DNA of 64,000 nucleotides from positions 1,488,001-1,552,000 of the forward strand of contig JAOSJZ010000001.1 in assembly GCA_027493885.1 (NCBI GenBank), written 5' to 3'. This DNA is from Gaiella sp. (lineage in GTDB: Bacteria; Actinomycetota; Thermoleophilia; Gaiellales; Gaiellaceae). Made by a program: the position numbers and the translations under genes. Position 1 is the stretch's first letter; each line of letters begins with the position of its first letter. Below are positions 28,629 through 39,523 of the stretch, one piece after another. Under the pieces are notes generated by a model. It saw only the letters and a list, made by a program, of their open reading frames with translations, made no database searches and was not told the origin of the DNA.

Positions 28629-30199
28629 GCCGGGGACGCGCAGGCCGGCTGCTCGCCGTCGGGGTGCCGGTCGCGTTCCTGGCCGTCTTCTTCGTCTGGC
28701 CGCTCGTCGCCATCTTCCGCCGCAGCCTCGTCGTCGACGGGCGGCTCGACGTCCCCTGGGAAGTGCTGACGAGCGGCGTCACGCGGGACGTCGCCTGGTT
28801 CACGCTCTGGCAGGCGACGGTCTCCACCGTGCTGACGCTGGTCGCCGCGTTGCCGCTCACGTGGGCGCTGTCCCGGTTCCGCTTCCCCGGGCGCTCCGTC
28901 GTCGAGGCGCTCGTCCTCGTCCCGTTCGTCCTCCCCACGATCGTCGTCGCGACGGCGTTCCTCGCCCTCCTGCCCGACCGCGTGGAGCGCTCGCTCTCGG
29001 CGATCCTCCTCGCGCACGTGTTCTTCAACGTCGCCGTCGTCGTGCGGGTGGTGGGCGCGTTCTGGGCGAGCCTCGACCGCCGGCTGTGGGACGCCGCGGC
29101 GACTCTCGGCGCGTCCGGTTCGCAACGCCGGCTGCGGCTGACGGTGCCGCTGCTCGCGCCGGCGCTCGCCTCGGCGGCCTCGATCGTGTTCCTCTTCTGC
29201 TTTACGTCGCTCGGGGTGATCGTCGTGCTCGGCGGCCCGCGCTACGCGACGCTCGAGACGGAGATCTACAACCAGGCCGCACGCCTCTTCGACCTGCGGA
29301 CGGCGGCCGTGCTCGGGCTGCTCCAACTCGCGGCCGTCGCCGCGACCGTGCTCGTGTCCGGACAGCTCGAGCGGCGGCTCGGGGGTGCGCGCGGGAGAGC
29401 GCAGGAGGCGCCGCGCCCCGAGGGCGCCCAGCGCGCGGCGGTCGCGGTGGTGGTGATCGGCTCTACCGGGCTGCTCCTGCTTCCACTGGCGGCGCTGCTC
29501 GTCCGCTCGGTGCAGGTGGGCCAGGGCTACGGGCTGCGCCACTTCGCCTCGCTGGCGCACGAGACCCCCGCCCTGCTCGTCGCGCCGTGGCACGCCGTGC
29601 TCAACTCGCTCCTCTTCGCGACCGCGGCGACCGCGCTCGCGCTCGCAATCGGGATCCCGGCCGCTGTCGCCGTCGCCGGCGGGCGGCGCGGCCTGGACGT
29701 GCTCCTGATGCTTCCCCTCGGCGCGTCGGCTGCGCTGCTCGGCTTCGGCTTCCTGCTCGCGTTCGCGGACCCGCCGCTCGAGCTTCGCTCGTCGCCGTGG
29801 ATCGTCCCCTTCGCACAGTCGCTCGTGGCCCTGCCGTTCGTCGTCCGCGCCCTCGTCCCCGCGCTGCGTGCAGTCGACGCCCGGTTGCGAGAGGCGGCCG
29901 CCGTCCTCGGGGCGGCTCCGGCCCAGGTCCGCCGCGAGATCGAATTGCCGCTCCTCGCGCGCCCGCTCGCCGTCGCCGCTGGGCTCGCGTTCGCGGTGGC
30001 GCTCGGCGAGTTCGGCGCGACGGTGTTCGTCGTCCGGGCCGACTGGCCGACCGTCCCAGTAGCGATCTTCCGCTTCCTCGGCCGTCCCGGAGAGGACAAC
30101 GTCGGCACCGCGATGGCGCTCTGCGTCGTCCTGATGGGGCTCGTCGTCGCCGTCGCGCTCGTCTCGGAGCGTGTCCTCGTGCGGGAGGGAGCGAGATGA
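28604..30199 (+). CDS. thiP: Thiamine ABC transporter permease (two fused permease halves)
   Basis: 531 residues, about 12 transmembrane segments in two homologous halves, as in ThiP. Each half has an EAA loop: DRRLWDAAATLGASGSQRRL in the first and DARLREAAAVLGAAPAQVRR in the second. It forms the channel for thiamine entry with ThiB and ThiQ. The GTG start at 28604 overlaps thiB by 25 bp and the stop overlaps thiQ by ATGA. Start choice is moderately sure; no better candidate precedes the first helix. Confidence 0.9.
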   Translation: MDRDRRPLSRGRAGRLLAVGVPVAFLAVFFVWPLVAIFRRSLVVDGRLDVPWEVLTSGVTRDVAWFTLWQATVSTVLTLVAALPLTWALSRFRFPGRSVVEALVLVPFVLPTIVVATAFLALLPDRVERSLSAILLAHVFFNVAVVVRVVGAFWASLDRRLWDAAATLGASGSQRRLRLTVPLLAPALASAASIVFLFCFTSLGVIVVLGGPRYATLETEIYNQAARLFDLRTAAVLGLLQLAAVAATVLVSGQLERRLGGARGRAQEAPRPEGAQRAAVAVVVIGSTGLLLLPLAALLVRSVQVGQGYGLRHFASLAHETPALLVAPWHAVLNSLLFATAATALALAIGIPAAVAVAGGRRGLDVLLMLPLGASAALLGFGFLLAFADPPLELRSSPWIVPFAQSLVALPFVVRALVPALRAVDARLREAAAVLGAAPAQVRREIELPLLARPLAVAAGLAFAVALGEFGATVFVVRADWPTVPVAIFRFLGRPGEDNVGTAMALCVVLMGLVVAVALVSERVLVREGAR

Positions 30200-31164
30200 G
30201 GCTGTCGCTCGAGCGGATCGGCGTCGAGCTCGAAGGCCGCCCGATCCTCGAGGACATCTCGCTCGACGTCGCGGACGGCGAGCGGCTGGCGTTGCTCGGG
30301 CCGAGCGGATCGGGGAAGACGACGGTGCTCCGCGTGGTAGCCGGCCTCCAGCGCCCGTCGGCAGGACGCGTCCTCCTCGGCGGCGTCGAGGTGACGGGGA
30401 CGCCGCCGCACCGCCGCGGTGTCGGCTTCGTCTTCCAGGACGCGGCGCTGTTCCCGCATCGCGACGTGGCGGGGAACGTCGGCTTCGGGCCACGGGTGGC
30501 GAGGCTCCCCGCGAGCGAGCAGGAGGAGCGCATCGCGGACGCGCTCGCGCTCGTCGGCCTCGCAGGGACGGAGCGGCGCGACGTGACGACGCTCTCCGGA
30601 GGAGAGGCGCAGCGCGTGGCGCTCGCCCGCGCGCTGGCGATGCGTCCCGCCGTCCTGCTCCTCGACGAGCCGCTCGGGTCGCTCGACGGCCCACTGCGGC
30701 GGAGGCTCCAGACCGACCTGCGCGACCTCTTCGAGCGGCTCTCGCTCACCGTCGTCCACGTCACCCACGACGTCGGCGAGGCGTTCGAGCTCGGCGACCG
30801 TGTCGCCGTTCTGCGCGACGGACGGCTGGCACAGGTCGCAACGCCCGACGAGCTCTGGGCGCGGCCGGTGGACGACTGGGTCGCGGGCTTCCTCGGCATG
30901 GCGAACGTCGAGCGTGACGGGAACCGCGCGACGGTCGTCCGGCCGGAAGCGGTACGCGTGCGGCCCGGCCGCGGCGCGGTCGTGGTCGCGGCGGACCGCG
31001 ACGGTGCGGTCGTGAGGCTACGCGTGCGGCGCGAGGACGGCGTCGAGCTCGAGGCCGTCGCCGTCGGGGTCGACGTTCCCGCGGTCGGGGGCGACGTCGC
31101 GGTGGACGTGGACCCAGCCGGGGTGGTCGAGGTGGGGGTATGGAGCCCAGAGGTGTCCGACTGA
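30196..31164 (+). CDS. thiQ: Thiamine ABC transporter ATP-binding protein
   Basis: 322 residues. ABC ATPase with Walker A LGPSGSGKTT, Q-loop VFQDAALFPH, signature TLSGGEAQRVALARAL, Walker B VLLLDEPLGSLD and H-loop VTHDVGEA. A C-terminal TOBE-like extension follows (RPEAVRVRPG and VRREDGVELEAVAV). Powers ThiBP. ATG 30196 overlaps the thiP stop. The TGA stop lies in the loop of a family-1 palindrome. Confidence 0.9.
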   Translation: MRLSLERIGVELEGRPILEDISLDVADGERLALLGPSGSGKTTVLRVVAGLQRPSAGRVLLGGVEVTGTPPHRRGVGFVFQDAALFPHRDVAGNVGFGPRVARLPASEQEERIADALALVGLAGTERRDVTTLSGGEAQRVALARALAMRPAVLLLDEPLGSLDGPLRRRLQTDLRDLFERLSLTVVHVTHDVGEAFELGDRVAVLRDGRLAQVATPDELWARPVDDWVAGFLGMANVERDGNRATVVRPEAVRVRPGRGAVVVAADRDGAVVRLRVRREDGVELEAVAVGVDVPAVGGDVAVDVDPAGVVEVGVWSPEVSD

Positions 31165-31175
31165 AGTCGGACACC
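31152..31175. repeat. Palindromic repeat, family 1 (copy 3)
   Basis: GGTGTCCGAC-TGAA-GTCGGACACC, perfect 10-bp arms. The TGA in the loop (31162-31164) is the stop codon of thiQ. It is followed six bases later by a second, longer inverted repeat. Confidence 0.8.
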
Positions 31176-31180
31176 GGGAG

Positions 31181-31226
31181 CGAGTGGGAGTAGCCGGCCC
31201 CGTCCGGGGCCGGCTACTCCCACTCG
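31181..31226. terminator. Perfect 22-bp inverted repeat between convergent thiQ and guaA
   Basis: Arms 31181-31202 and 31205-31226 are exact reverse complements separated by 2 bases. The right arm includes the last codons and stop of guaA (31214-31216), so the left arm is an inverted copy of the guaA 3' end. It is expected to be a strong bidirectional terminator, although no T-tracts flank it. Confidence 0.75.
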
Positions 31227-32788
31227 ATCGTCGCCGGAGGCTTCGACGAGAGGTCGAGCGCGACCCGGTTGACCCCGGCCACCTCGTTGACGATACGGCT
31301 GGAGATCGTGTCCAGCAGGTCGTACGGCAGGCGTGCCCAATCGGCGGTCATCGCATCCTCGGACGTGACCGCGCGGATCACGACCGGGTAGGCGTAGGTC
31401 CGCTCGTCGCCCTGCACGCCGACGGAGCGGATCGCGGGCAGCACGGCGAAGCACTGCCAGAGCTCGCGGTAGAGGCCGGCGCGCCGGATCTCCTCGAGCA
31501 GGATCGCGTCGGCGGCGCGGAGGATCGCGAGTCGCTCCTCGGTGACGCCGCCGATGATCCGGATCGAGAGACCGGGGCCGGGGAACGGGTGACGCCAGAC
31601 CATGCGCTCGGGGAGGCCGAGCTGCTCGCCCACCCGCCGCACCTCGTCCTTGAAGAGCGACCGCAGCGGCTCGACGAGCTCCATCCGCATGTCGGCGGGG
31701 AGGCCGCCGACGTTGTGGTGCGACTTGATCTTGGCGGCGACGCCGACGTCGCCCCCCGACTCGATCACGTCCGAGTAGAGCGTCCCTTGGACGAGGAAGC
31801 GGACGTCACCGAGCTTCCGGGCTTCCTCCTCGAAGACGCGGATGAACTCCTCGCCGACGATCGCTCGCTTCTCCTCCGGTTCCGTCACGCCCGCCAGGCG
31901 CGCGAGGAAGCGCTCGCGCGCATCGACCGCGACGAGCGGGACATGGAGGTGGCGGCCGAACGTCTCGACGACCTGCTCGGCCTCGTTCTCGCGCAGGAGG
32001 CCGTGGTCGACGAAGACGCACGTGAGCTGGTCGCCGACCGCCTTGTGGACGAGGAGCGCGGCGACCGCGGAGTCGACGCCGCCGGAGAGGCCGCAGATGA
32101 CCCGCTCGGAGCCGACCTGCGCGCGGATCCGCTCGACCTGCTCCTCGATCACCGCCGCGGGCGTCCAGGCGGGCGCCGCGCCGGCGACGTCGTAGAGGAA
32201 CGCCTCGAGCATGCGCTGGCCCTGCGGCGTGTGCACGACCTCGGGGTGGAACTGGACGCCGTAGCGGCCGCGCTCTCGGTCCTCGAAGGCCGCGATCGGC
32301 GTCGTCTCGGACGAGGCAGTCACACGCGCGCCCGCCGGCGCCGCGGTGACCGAGTCCCGGTGGCTCATCCAGACGACCTGGTCGGGGGGCAGGTCGTGGA
32401 ACAGGGTGGACGAGCCGTCGAGCGCGACCTCCGCCTTGCCGTACTCCGAGACGTCGTTCGCCTCGACCGCGCCGCCGAGCTCGAGCGCCATCAGCTGCAT
32501 CCCGTAGCAGATGCCGAGGGTAGGGACGCCGAGGTCGAAGATCGCCGTGTCCGCATGCGGCGCGCCCTCCGCGTACACGGACGCCGGGCCGCCGGAGAGG
32601 ATCAGCGCCGCGGGGTTGCGGCTCGCGATCTCGTCGGGGCCGAGCCGGTGCGAGACGAGCTCCGAGTAGACGCGCGCCTCGCGCACCCGGCGCGCGATGA
32701 GCTGGCTGTACTGGCCGCCGAAGTCGAGGACGAGGACCGGGCGCTCCTCCGGCTCGGACGCGGGCTCCCGGCCGGAACGAGGCGCTAT
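31214..32788 (-). CDS. guaA: GMP synthase (glutamine-hydrolysing); start uncertain
   Basis: About 525 residues. Converts XMP to GMP. Class I glutamine amidotransferase: [17 protein letters not shown], catalytic [11 protein letters not shown] and [10 protein letters not shown]-loop ATPase: [16 protein letters not shown]. Dimerisation domain: [16 protein letters not shown] and the C-terminal KPPATIEWE. Homology extends upstream of the first in-frame GTG (32686), through at least 32743, but no ATG, GTG or TTG exists between there and the guaB stop. The ATA at 32788 is the only start-like codon; a sequence error is just as likely. Follows guaB closely. Confidence 0.93.
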   Translation of the reverse strand: MAPRSGREPASEPEERPVLVLDFGGQYSQLIARRVREARVYSELVSHRLGPDEIASRNPAALILSGGPASVYAEGAPHADTAIFDLGVPTLGICYGMQLMALELGGAVEANDVSEYGKAEVALDGSSTLFHDLPPDQVVWMSHRDSVTAAPAGARVTASSETTPIAAFEDRERGRYGVQFHPEVVHTPQGQRMLEAFLYDVAGAAPAWTPAAVIEEQVERIRAQVGSERVICGLSGGVDSAVAALLVHKAVGDQLTCVFVDHGLLRENEAEQVVETFGRHLHVPLVAVDARERFLARLAGVTEPEEKRAIVGEEFIRVFEEEARKLGDVRFLVQGTLYSDVIESGGDVGVAAKIKSHHNVGGLPADMRMELVEPLRSLFKDEVRRVGEQLGLPERMVWRHPFPGPGLSIRIIGGVTEERLAILRAADAILLEEIRRAGLYRELWQCFAVLPAIRSVGVQGDERTYAYPVVIRAVTSEDAMTADWARLPYDLLDTISSRIVNEVAGVNRVALDLSSKPPATIEWE

Positions 32789-32792
32789 CTCC

Positions 32793-34307
<1,515 letters not shown>

Positions 34308-35279
34308 CTAGGAAACCGGCTGCAGCTCGCGCACCTCGACCGCCGCCGTGAGCCGGCGCGCCTCGGACGGGTCGAACCGGCCCGCACCGACGTCGAGCAC
34401 GGAGGCGGAGCCGGCCGCCACGGCCATGCGAAGCGCCTCGTCCGCAGGCGCGGAGTCGAGGATCGCGGCGAGCCACTGCGCCAGCAGCGCATCGCCCGCG
34501 CCGACCACCGACACGGGCTCGAGACGCGGGGCGTCGGCCCGGTAGCGGCGCACCTGGCGGTCCTCGCGGACGAGCGCGAAGCAGCCGCTCTCCAGCGTCA
34601 CGAGCACGTTGCGCGCACCGAGCTCCGCGATCGTCTCGAGCGCCATCACGAAGTCCTCCTCGTCGTCGAGCTCCTGCCCGACGAGCTGCTCGGCCTCGTG
34701 CTGGTTCGGGGAGACGAGCCAGGGCTCCGCGTCGAGGCCGAGCCGAAGCGGCTCTCCCTCCGCGTCGATCGCCACCTGTACGCCGCGGCGCGCAAGCTCG
34801 CGCGTCGCCTCGGCGTAGAACGTGTCGGCCACCCCGCGTGGCAACGACCCCGCGAGGACGACCGCGTCGGCGCCGCGCGCGAGGTATCGGAGCTTGTCCA
34901 TCAGCATCTCGAGCTCGCCCCCGGTGACCTTGGGGCCCCACTCGTTGATCTCGGTCTGCGTCCCGGAGGTGGGGTCGACGACGAGCGTCGACGTCCTCGA
35001 CTCGCCGCCGATGCGGACGAAGTCGTTGAGGATCGCTTCGCCGGTGAGCTCCTCGACGATGCGCGTGCCGGTGCGGCCGCCCGCGAGCCCCGTCGCCACG
35101 ACCGGGACGTCGAGCCGCTTCAGCGCCCGCGCGACGTTGATCCCCTTCCCGCCCGCGAGCGTGAGGACCTCGCTGGCGCGATGGCGCTGCCCGAGCTGCA
35201 GCGTCGGGACCGTGAGCGAGCGATCGAGCGCCGTGTTGAGCGTGACGGTGACGATCAGCTGCTGCTTGCGCGCCGCCAT
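34308..35279 (-). CDS. PfkB-family phosphosugar kinase (1-phosphofructokinase/tagatose-6-phosphate kinase type)
   Basis: 323 residues. The opening VTVTLNTALDRSLTVP and AGGKGINVARALKRL are characteristic of the FruK/LacC branch of PfkB kinases, and the C-terminal VSVVGAGDALLAQWLA carries the catalytic base Asp in GAGD. Likely phosphorylates fructose-1-phosphate or a related sugar phosphate; no PTS or sugar operon is adjacent, so the substrate is open. ATG 35279 overlaps the upstream carboxypeptidase stop (ATGA). Confidence 0.88.
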   Translation of the reverse strand: MAARKQQLIVTVTLNTALDRSLTVPTLQLGQRHRASEVLTLAGGKGINVARALKRLDVPVVATGLAGGRTGTRIVEELTGEAILNDFVRIGGESRTSTLVVDPTSGTQTEINEWGPKVTGGELEMLMDKLRYLARGADAVVLAGSLPRGVADTFYAEATRELARRGVQVAIDAEGEPLRLGLDAEPWLVSPNQHEAEQLVGQELDDEEDFVMALETIAELGARNVLVTLESGCFALVREDRQVRRYRADAPRLEPVSVVGAGDALLAQWLAAILDSAPADEALRMAVAAGSASVLDVGAGRFDPSEARRLTAAVEVRELQPVS

Positions 35280-36448
35280 CAGGAGACGAGCCCCACGAGA
35301 CGATGCGCGGCGCGGCGCGTGACCCACCACGCCCGGACGCCGGGGCTCGGCGCCGGACGTGACGTCGCCGCGACGAGCGGCGACCGGGCGACGACGCGCG
35401 AGCCGTCGGTGACGACGATGGTTCCGAGCCGCTGCCCGGCCAGGACGGGGAGCGCGGCAACCGCGGGCACGACGACGCGCTCCCTGAGGGGCCGCTCGAT
35501 CGAGGTCGGACGGAGGATCGCGCGAGGTGCGACCGCACGGACGGGCGGCTCGCCCCACCCGACCGGAACGCTCGCGTAGGTGCGCCCGGGATCGATCACG
35601 CGGGCCGTGCGATAGCTCTGGAGGCCGAACCGGAGCAGCGCCGCGAGCTCCCCGTCACGCTGTGCCTCGCTCGCCGACCCGAGCACCGCGGCCGTGATGC
35701 CGACACCGCCCCGCCGGGCAAACGCGACCTGCGACCAGCCGGCGAGCGACGTGTGCCCCGTCTTGCCACCGACGATGCCCGCGAAGCGGCCGAGCAGGTT
35801 GTCGGTCGACTCGACGACACGGCCGTCGCTCAGCCGTGCCCGCGACATGCCCGCGAAGCGGCGGATCTCAGGGACGCGGAGCGCGGCGCGCAGCAGGCCG
35901 GCGACGTCGCGTGCGGTGGAGACGTGACCGGGCTGGTCGAGCCCGTGCGGGTTGCGATAGCGGGTATGCCGGAGCCCGAGCTCGCGCGCCTTCCGGTTCA
36001 TCAGCGCGACGAACCTCGCCTCGCTGCCCGCGGCTGCAACGGCGAGCGCGGTCGCGGCATCGTTCGCGCTCGGGACGAGCGTGCCGACGAGCAGGTCGCG
36101 GACGCCGACTCGCTGTCCCGCGCGGAGCCCCAGCGACGACTCGCCGACGCGGGCGGCGACCGCGGGCACCGTCACGACCTCGTCGAGCGAGAGATGCTCC
36201 AGCGCGACCAGCGCGGTCATCAGCTTCGTGATGCTCGCCATCGGGCGGGGCACGTCCGCGTCGCGCGCGGCGAGGGTGTGGCCGTCGACCGAGCTCTGCA
36301 CGATGTACGCGCGGGCCTGCACCGAGGGCACGCCCGAAGCCTGGGCGGGCGCGCACACCCCCAGCGCGGCGATCGCGACGGCAAGACCGAGGCGCCTCAC
36401 GCCGCTCAAGCGTAGTCGACGCGGCAGCGCCGCCACGATCCTGCTCAC
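35279..36448 (-). CDS. Serine-type D-Ala-D-Ala carboxypeptidase (peptidase S11)
   Basis: 389 residues with a signal peptide (LGLAVAIAALGVCAPAQA). Penicillin-binding motifs: SxxK in MASITKLMTALV, SxN in LVPSANDAAT and KTG in IVGGKTGHTS. The C-terminal part resembles the beta domain of DacA/PBP5-type enzymes, ending in a hydrophobic/basic tail. It trims peptidoglycan stem peptides outside the membrane. GTG 36448 overlaps the pyrF stop (GTGA). Confidence 0.92.
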   Translation of the reverse strand: MSRIVAALPRRLRLSGVRRLGLAVAIAALGVCAPAQASGVPSVQARAYIVQSSVDGHTLAARDADVPRPMASITKLMTALVALEHLSLDEVVTVPAVAARVGESSLGLRAGQRVGVRDLLVGTLVPSANDAATALAVAAAGSEARFVALMNRKARELGLRHTRYRNPHGLDQPGHVSTARDVAGLLRAALRVPEIRRFAGMSRARLSDGRVVESTDNLLGRFAGIVGGKTGHTSLAGWSQVAFARRGGVGITAAVLGSASEAQRDGELAALLRFGLQSYRTARVIDPGRTYASVPVGWGEPPVRAVAPRAILRPTSIERPLRERVVVPAVAALPVLAGQRLGTIVVTDGSRVVARSPLVAATSRPAPSPGVRAWWVTRRAAHRLVGLVS

Positions 36449-37365
36449 CACCCCGCGGCCGACCAGACGGCGGCGGCGAGCCGGGCGGCCTCCGCGCCGG
36501 CCGCGGTCCTCCAGTCGTCGGGCGGCGCTTCGCGGAATGCGTAGATCACCGACCGGGATGCGTTGACGAGCGCGCTTGCGGGACCGCTCGTGAACGCTCG
36601 GGCGACGTCGGCCGGGGTCGCGCCCTGCGCACCGACGCCGGGGAGGAGGATGATCGCGCGTGGCATCGCGCGGCGTGCCTCGCCGACGATGCGGGGAACG
36701 GTCGCGCCGACGACCGCTCCGACGCTCGACAGACCGCGCCCGCCGACGAGGTCCTCGCCCCACTCGTCGACGAGCTGGGCAACGTGGCGCCAGACGGGCC
36801 GGCCGTCGGCGAGCACCGCGTCCTGGAGCTCCGCCGCACCCGCATTCGAGGTGCGGACGAGGAGGAACAGGCCCGCGCCGTCGCGCCGGCAGGCCGCGAG
36901 GAAGGGGTCGAGCGAGTCCCGGCCGAGGTACGGGTTGACGGTCAGCGCGTCGGCGAGCGGCGGGCCGTCGGCGAAGGGCTCGAGGAAGGCGGTGGCGTAG
37001 GCGCGTGCGGTCGAGCCGATGTCCCCGCGCTTCGCGTCGGCGATCACGAGCAGCCCCGCCTCACGCGCGTAGGCGGCGACGCTCTCGAGCGCTCGCCAGC
37101 CGTCGCTCCCGAGCGCCTCGAAGAAGGCCGCCTGCGGCTTGACCGCGACGACGTACGGCGCGACCGCGTCGACGATGCCCTTGCAGAACCGCTCGACCGC
37201 ACCCGCCGCCGCGGCCCGTCCCGCGGCCGCCTCTCCGCGCAGCTCGACGGGCAACAGGTCGACGACCGGGTCGAGCCCCACCACGAGCTGCGAGCGCTTG
37301 CGCTCGACGGCATCGGCGAGGCGGTCGGCGAAGGGGGTCGGAGCGCCTGCGGCGTCGCTCGTCAC
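36445..37365 (-). CDS. pyrF: Orotidine 5'-phosphate decarboxylase, type 2
   Basis: 306 residues. Catalyses the last step of UMP synthesis. The catalytic tetrad region is VIADAKRGDIGSTARAYA (K and two Asp), preceded by QLVVGLDP and VKPQAAFFEALG; the phosphate loop is LLPGVGAQGATP. Length and motifs fit the long type 2 (mycobacterial) enzymes. GTG start at 37365, overlapping the nuclease stop by GTGA. Confidence 0.94.
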   Translation of the reverse strand: MTSDAAGAPTPFADRLADAVERKRSQLVVGLDPVVDLLPVELRGEAAAGRAAAAGAVERFCKGIVDAVAPYVVAVKPQAAFFEALGSDGWRALESVAAYAREAGLLVIADAKRGDIGSTARAYATAFLEPFADGPPLADALTVNPYLGRDSLDPFLAACRRDGAGLFLLVRTSNAGAAELQDAVLADGRPVWRHVAQLVDEWGEDLVGGRGLSSVGAVVGATVPRIVGEARRAMPRAIILLPGVGAQGATPADVARAFTSGPASALVNASRSVIYAFREAPPDDWRTAAGAEAARLAAAVWSAAGW

Positions 37366-39024
37366 GCGGCCAAGGGTAACCCCTCGACGAGCGCGCAGAT
37401 CGCCGCGACCTCGAGCGCGGCGACGCGCAGCTCGGGCGGCGGCCGCCGCAGGAACGACCCCACGAGCCGCAGCTCGTCGGCGTCCTCGGGCGCGCGCGAA
37501 AGAGCGACACGCTGCGCCTCGGCGACCAGCGCCGCCGCCTCGTGGACGGCGCCCACGCCGCGGGGGACGACGCGCACCGCGGCGATCCGTCCGCCCGCGA
37601 GCGCGTGGGCGCGCACGAACCCGGGCTCGAGCGCCGGGACCGCGACGCACGCGCGCAGCGACCGCAGCCGTTCGAGCTCGCGCAGCGCTATGACCGCCTC
37701 CTCGAGGCCCTCGAGCCGGCCCCGCAGCCTGGCCGCGTCCTCGAAGCGCTGCTCGCGGGCGAGCCTCCGCATCCGGTCGCGGAGCGGCGGGAGCGCGGCC
37801 GCGACATCGTCGGCGTCGTGGCCGTCGAGCGCGCGGGCGGCGAGCTGCGCCAGCCGTCTGCCCGGCAGCGGGCCGATCGGCGTCGGGTCGGTCGTGACGC
37901 CCCAGCGGGCGCCGCGCCGGCGGAGGTAGGCGTGGCGGTCGGGCCGCGTGCCACGCGCGTTCGCCGGCGGGCGGAGGTCGCGCAGCAGCCGGAGCTCCTC
38001 CAGCGCGGCCTCGAGCTCGGAGCCGGTCTCGCGCCATTCGACCTCCTCCAGCGCGCCCAGCGCTGCCTCGACCGCGGGGCGCTGACGGCCGCCGGCGAAG
38101 TAGGAGCGCAGCCGCGCCCGCAGATCGCGCGCGCGGCCGACGTAGAGCGCGATCCCGCCTCGCCCGCGAAAGACGTAGACCCCCGGACGCGACGGCGCGC
38201 CCGCCACGAGCGAGCGCTTCGCGTGGAGGCGGCGGGCCCTCGGCGCCGCCAGCTCCACGAGGTCGGCCAGCGTGCGCGCGCCGCGCTCCTGCGCGAGGCC
38301 CACGAGGACGACGAGGATCTCCGCCGTCGCCCGCGCGTCGGGGGAGCGCGCGGTGGCACGGCTCCGTCGGCACGCCGAAGAAGTGGGCGAGCGTCGCGAG
38401 GCCCACCCGGCGGGCTCGCTCACCGAGCAGGCGCCGTGCGAGCCACACCGTGTCCACGACGGGCGCCGCGATCCGCCGACCGGTGAGCCGCTCGACCTCG
38501 ACGTCGAGAAACGCGAGGTCGAACCGCGCGTTGTGCGCGACGATCGCCGCGTCGCCCGTGAAGGCGAGCAGCCGCCGTACCGCGAGCTCCGCCCGCGGAG
38601 CGCCGCGGAGCGCCTCGGCCCGGATCCCCGTCAGCGAGGTGACGGCAGCGGGAAGGGCGACGCGGGGGTCGACCAGGGTCTCGAACGCGTCGGCGAGCTC
38701 GAGCGCGCGGACCCGCTGCGCGCCGATCTCGCAGATCCGCGACGTTCGCGGCGAGAGCCCGGTCGTCTCGAGATCGACGACGACGAAGTGCGCGTGCTCG
38801 AGCAGGAGGTCCGCGCCCGGAGGCGCGGCCAGCCCGACCGAGGCGCCACGCCACGCGAGTCGCGCGTCGCCCGAGACGACGTCGTCGAGGAGCGACCGCG
38901 CGAGGGCCGTCGGGGCGCTCGCGAGCGCGAAGAGGGCGCGCGCCGCCTCGTCGGCGGCCACCGGCCCGCGCCGCGCCTCGACGAGCTCGACGAGCCGGTC
39001 GGCGGCGTCGAAGGACAGCTGCAT
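37362..39024 (-). CDS. DEDDh 3'-5' exonuclease fused to a GIY-YIG (UvrC/Cho-like) nuclease (one frameshift)
   Basis: 553 residues after removing one extra base in the 5-base run at 38340-38344. Exonuclease domain: FVVVDLETTGLSP (DxE), AHNARFDLAFLD and, across the frame break, CHRALPDARATAEIL (the His and last Asp). Then a GIY-YIG domain SRPGVYVFRGRGGIALYVGR, and later EQRFEDAARLRGRLEGL, a UVR-like motif. This combination is known from actinobacterial DEDD exonuclease proteins and suggests DNA repair. ATG 39024 lies 17 bp from a LexA box, so SOS induction is expected. Confidence 0.88.
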
Positions 39025-39025
39025 G

Positions 39026-39070
39026 CTGTGGGATGGTAATCGAACGTACGTTCGATTGTCCATCCCACAG
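39026..39070. promoter_or_regulatory. LexA (SOS) box inside a larger palindrome
   Basis: Core CGAACGTACGTTCG at 39041-39054 matches the Gram-positive/actinobacterial LexA consensus CGAAC-N4-GTTCG. It extends to a perfect 20-bp palindrome (39038-39057), itself flanked by 11-bp inverted arms CTGTGGGATGG (39026-39036) and CCATCCCACAG (39060-39070). It sits directly upstream of the DEDDh/GIY-YIG nuclease start. Confidence 0.82.
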
Positions 39071-39120
39071 CCTAGGCGCGGGACGAAGCGCCGTGACAAA
39101 CCGGCGCGGGATGTCGGGCG

Positions 39121-39141
39121 GGCGGGGCGCAACGCCCCGCC
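39121..39141 (-). terminator. Second hairpin downstream of hup
   Basis: GGCGGGGCG-CAA-CGCCCCGCC, 9-bp GC stem. Together with the hairpin next to the hup stop it forms a tandem terminator separating hup from the nuclease promoter. Confidence 0.6.
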
Positions 39142-39154
39142 CGGAGTGGGCCTG

Positions 39155-39183
39155 GCACGTCGCGGGCTGCGCCCGCGACGTGC
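39155..39183 (-). terminator. Hairpin at the hup stop codon
   Basis: GCACGTCGCGGGC-TGC-GCCCGCGACGTGC, a perfect 13-bp stem that ends in the stop codon of hup (39183-39185). GC-rich intrinsic-type terminator without a T-run. Confidence 0.7.
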
Positions 39184-39455
39184 TAGTTGACGGCCTTCTT
39201 CAGCTGCGAGCCGGCCGAGAACTTCGGCACGTTCGCGGCGGCGATCTGCACCGGCGCACCGGTACGCGGGTTGACGCCCTGCCGGGCGGCCCGCCGCGTC
39301 ACGTGGAACTTGCCGAAGCCGGTGAACGTGATCGCGTCGCCGTTCTTCAGGGTGCTCTCGATCACGCCGAGGGCCGCGTCGACCGCCGAGCCGGCGTCGC
39401 GCTTGGTGAGGCCGGCCTTCTCGGCGACGGCATCCACGAACTCCTGCTTGGTCAC
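39183..39455 (-). CDS. hup: HU-family DNA-binding protein
   Basis: 90 residues, the standard length. TKQEFVDAVAEKAGLTKRDA is the N-terminal helix pair, followed by FTGFGKFHVTRRAARQGVNP, the beta arm with the RxGxNP motif, and VPKFSAGSQLKKAVN at the end. Nucleoid protein. GTG 39455 has an excellent GGGAGGA 7-8 nt upstream; the frame upstream is non-coding. Confidence 0.96.
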   Translation of the reverse strand: MTKQEFVDAVAEKAGLTKRDAGSAVDAALGVIESTLKNGDAITFTGFGKFHVTRRAARQGVNPRTGAPVQIAAANVPKFSAGSQLKKAVN

Positions 39456-39523
39456 CTTTGTTCCTCCCTGGTCGATGGTCTTCGAGATCTCCCGCCCGAG
39501 CCTATAGCGCGGGCGGATTCGGC

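Noticed and set aside
36445..39132. An 895-residue exonuclease-PyrF fusion protein
   Set aside because: It arises from a one-base error at 38340-38344. The middle is out-of-frame low-complexity sequence, while the true GIY-YIG domain lies in the neighbouring frame and PyrF has its own GTG start.
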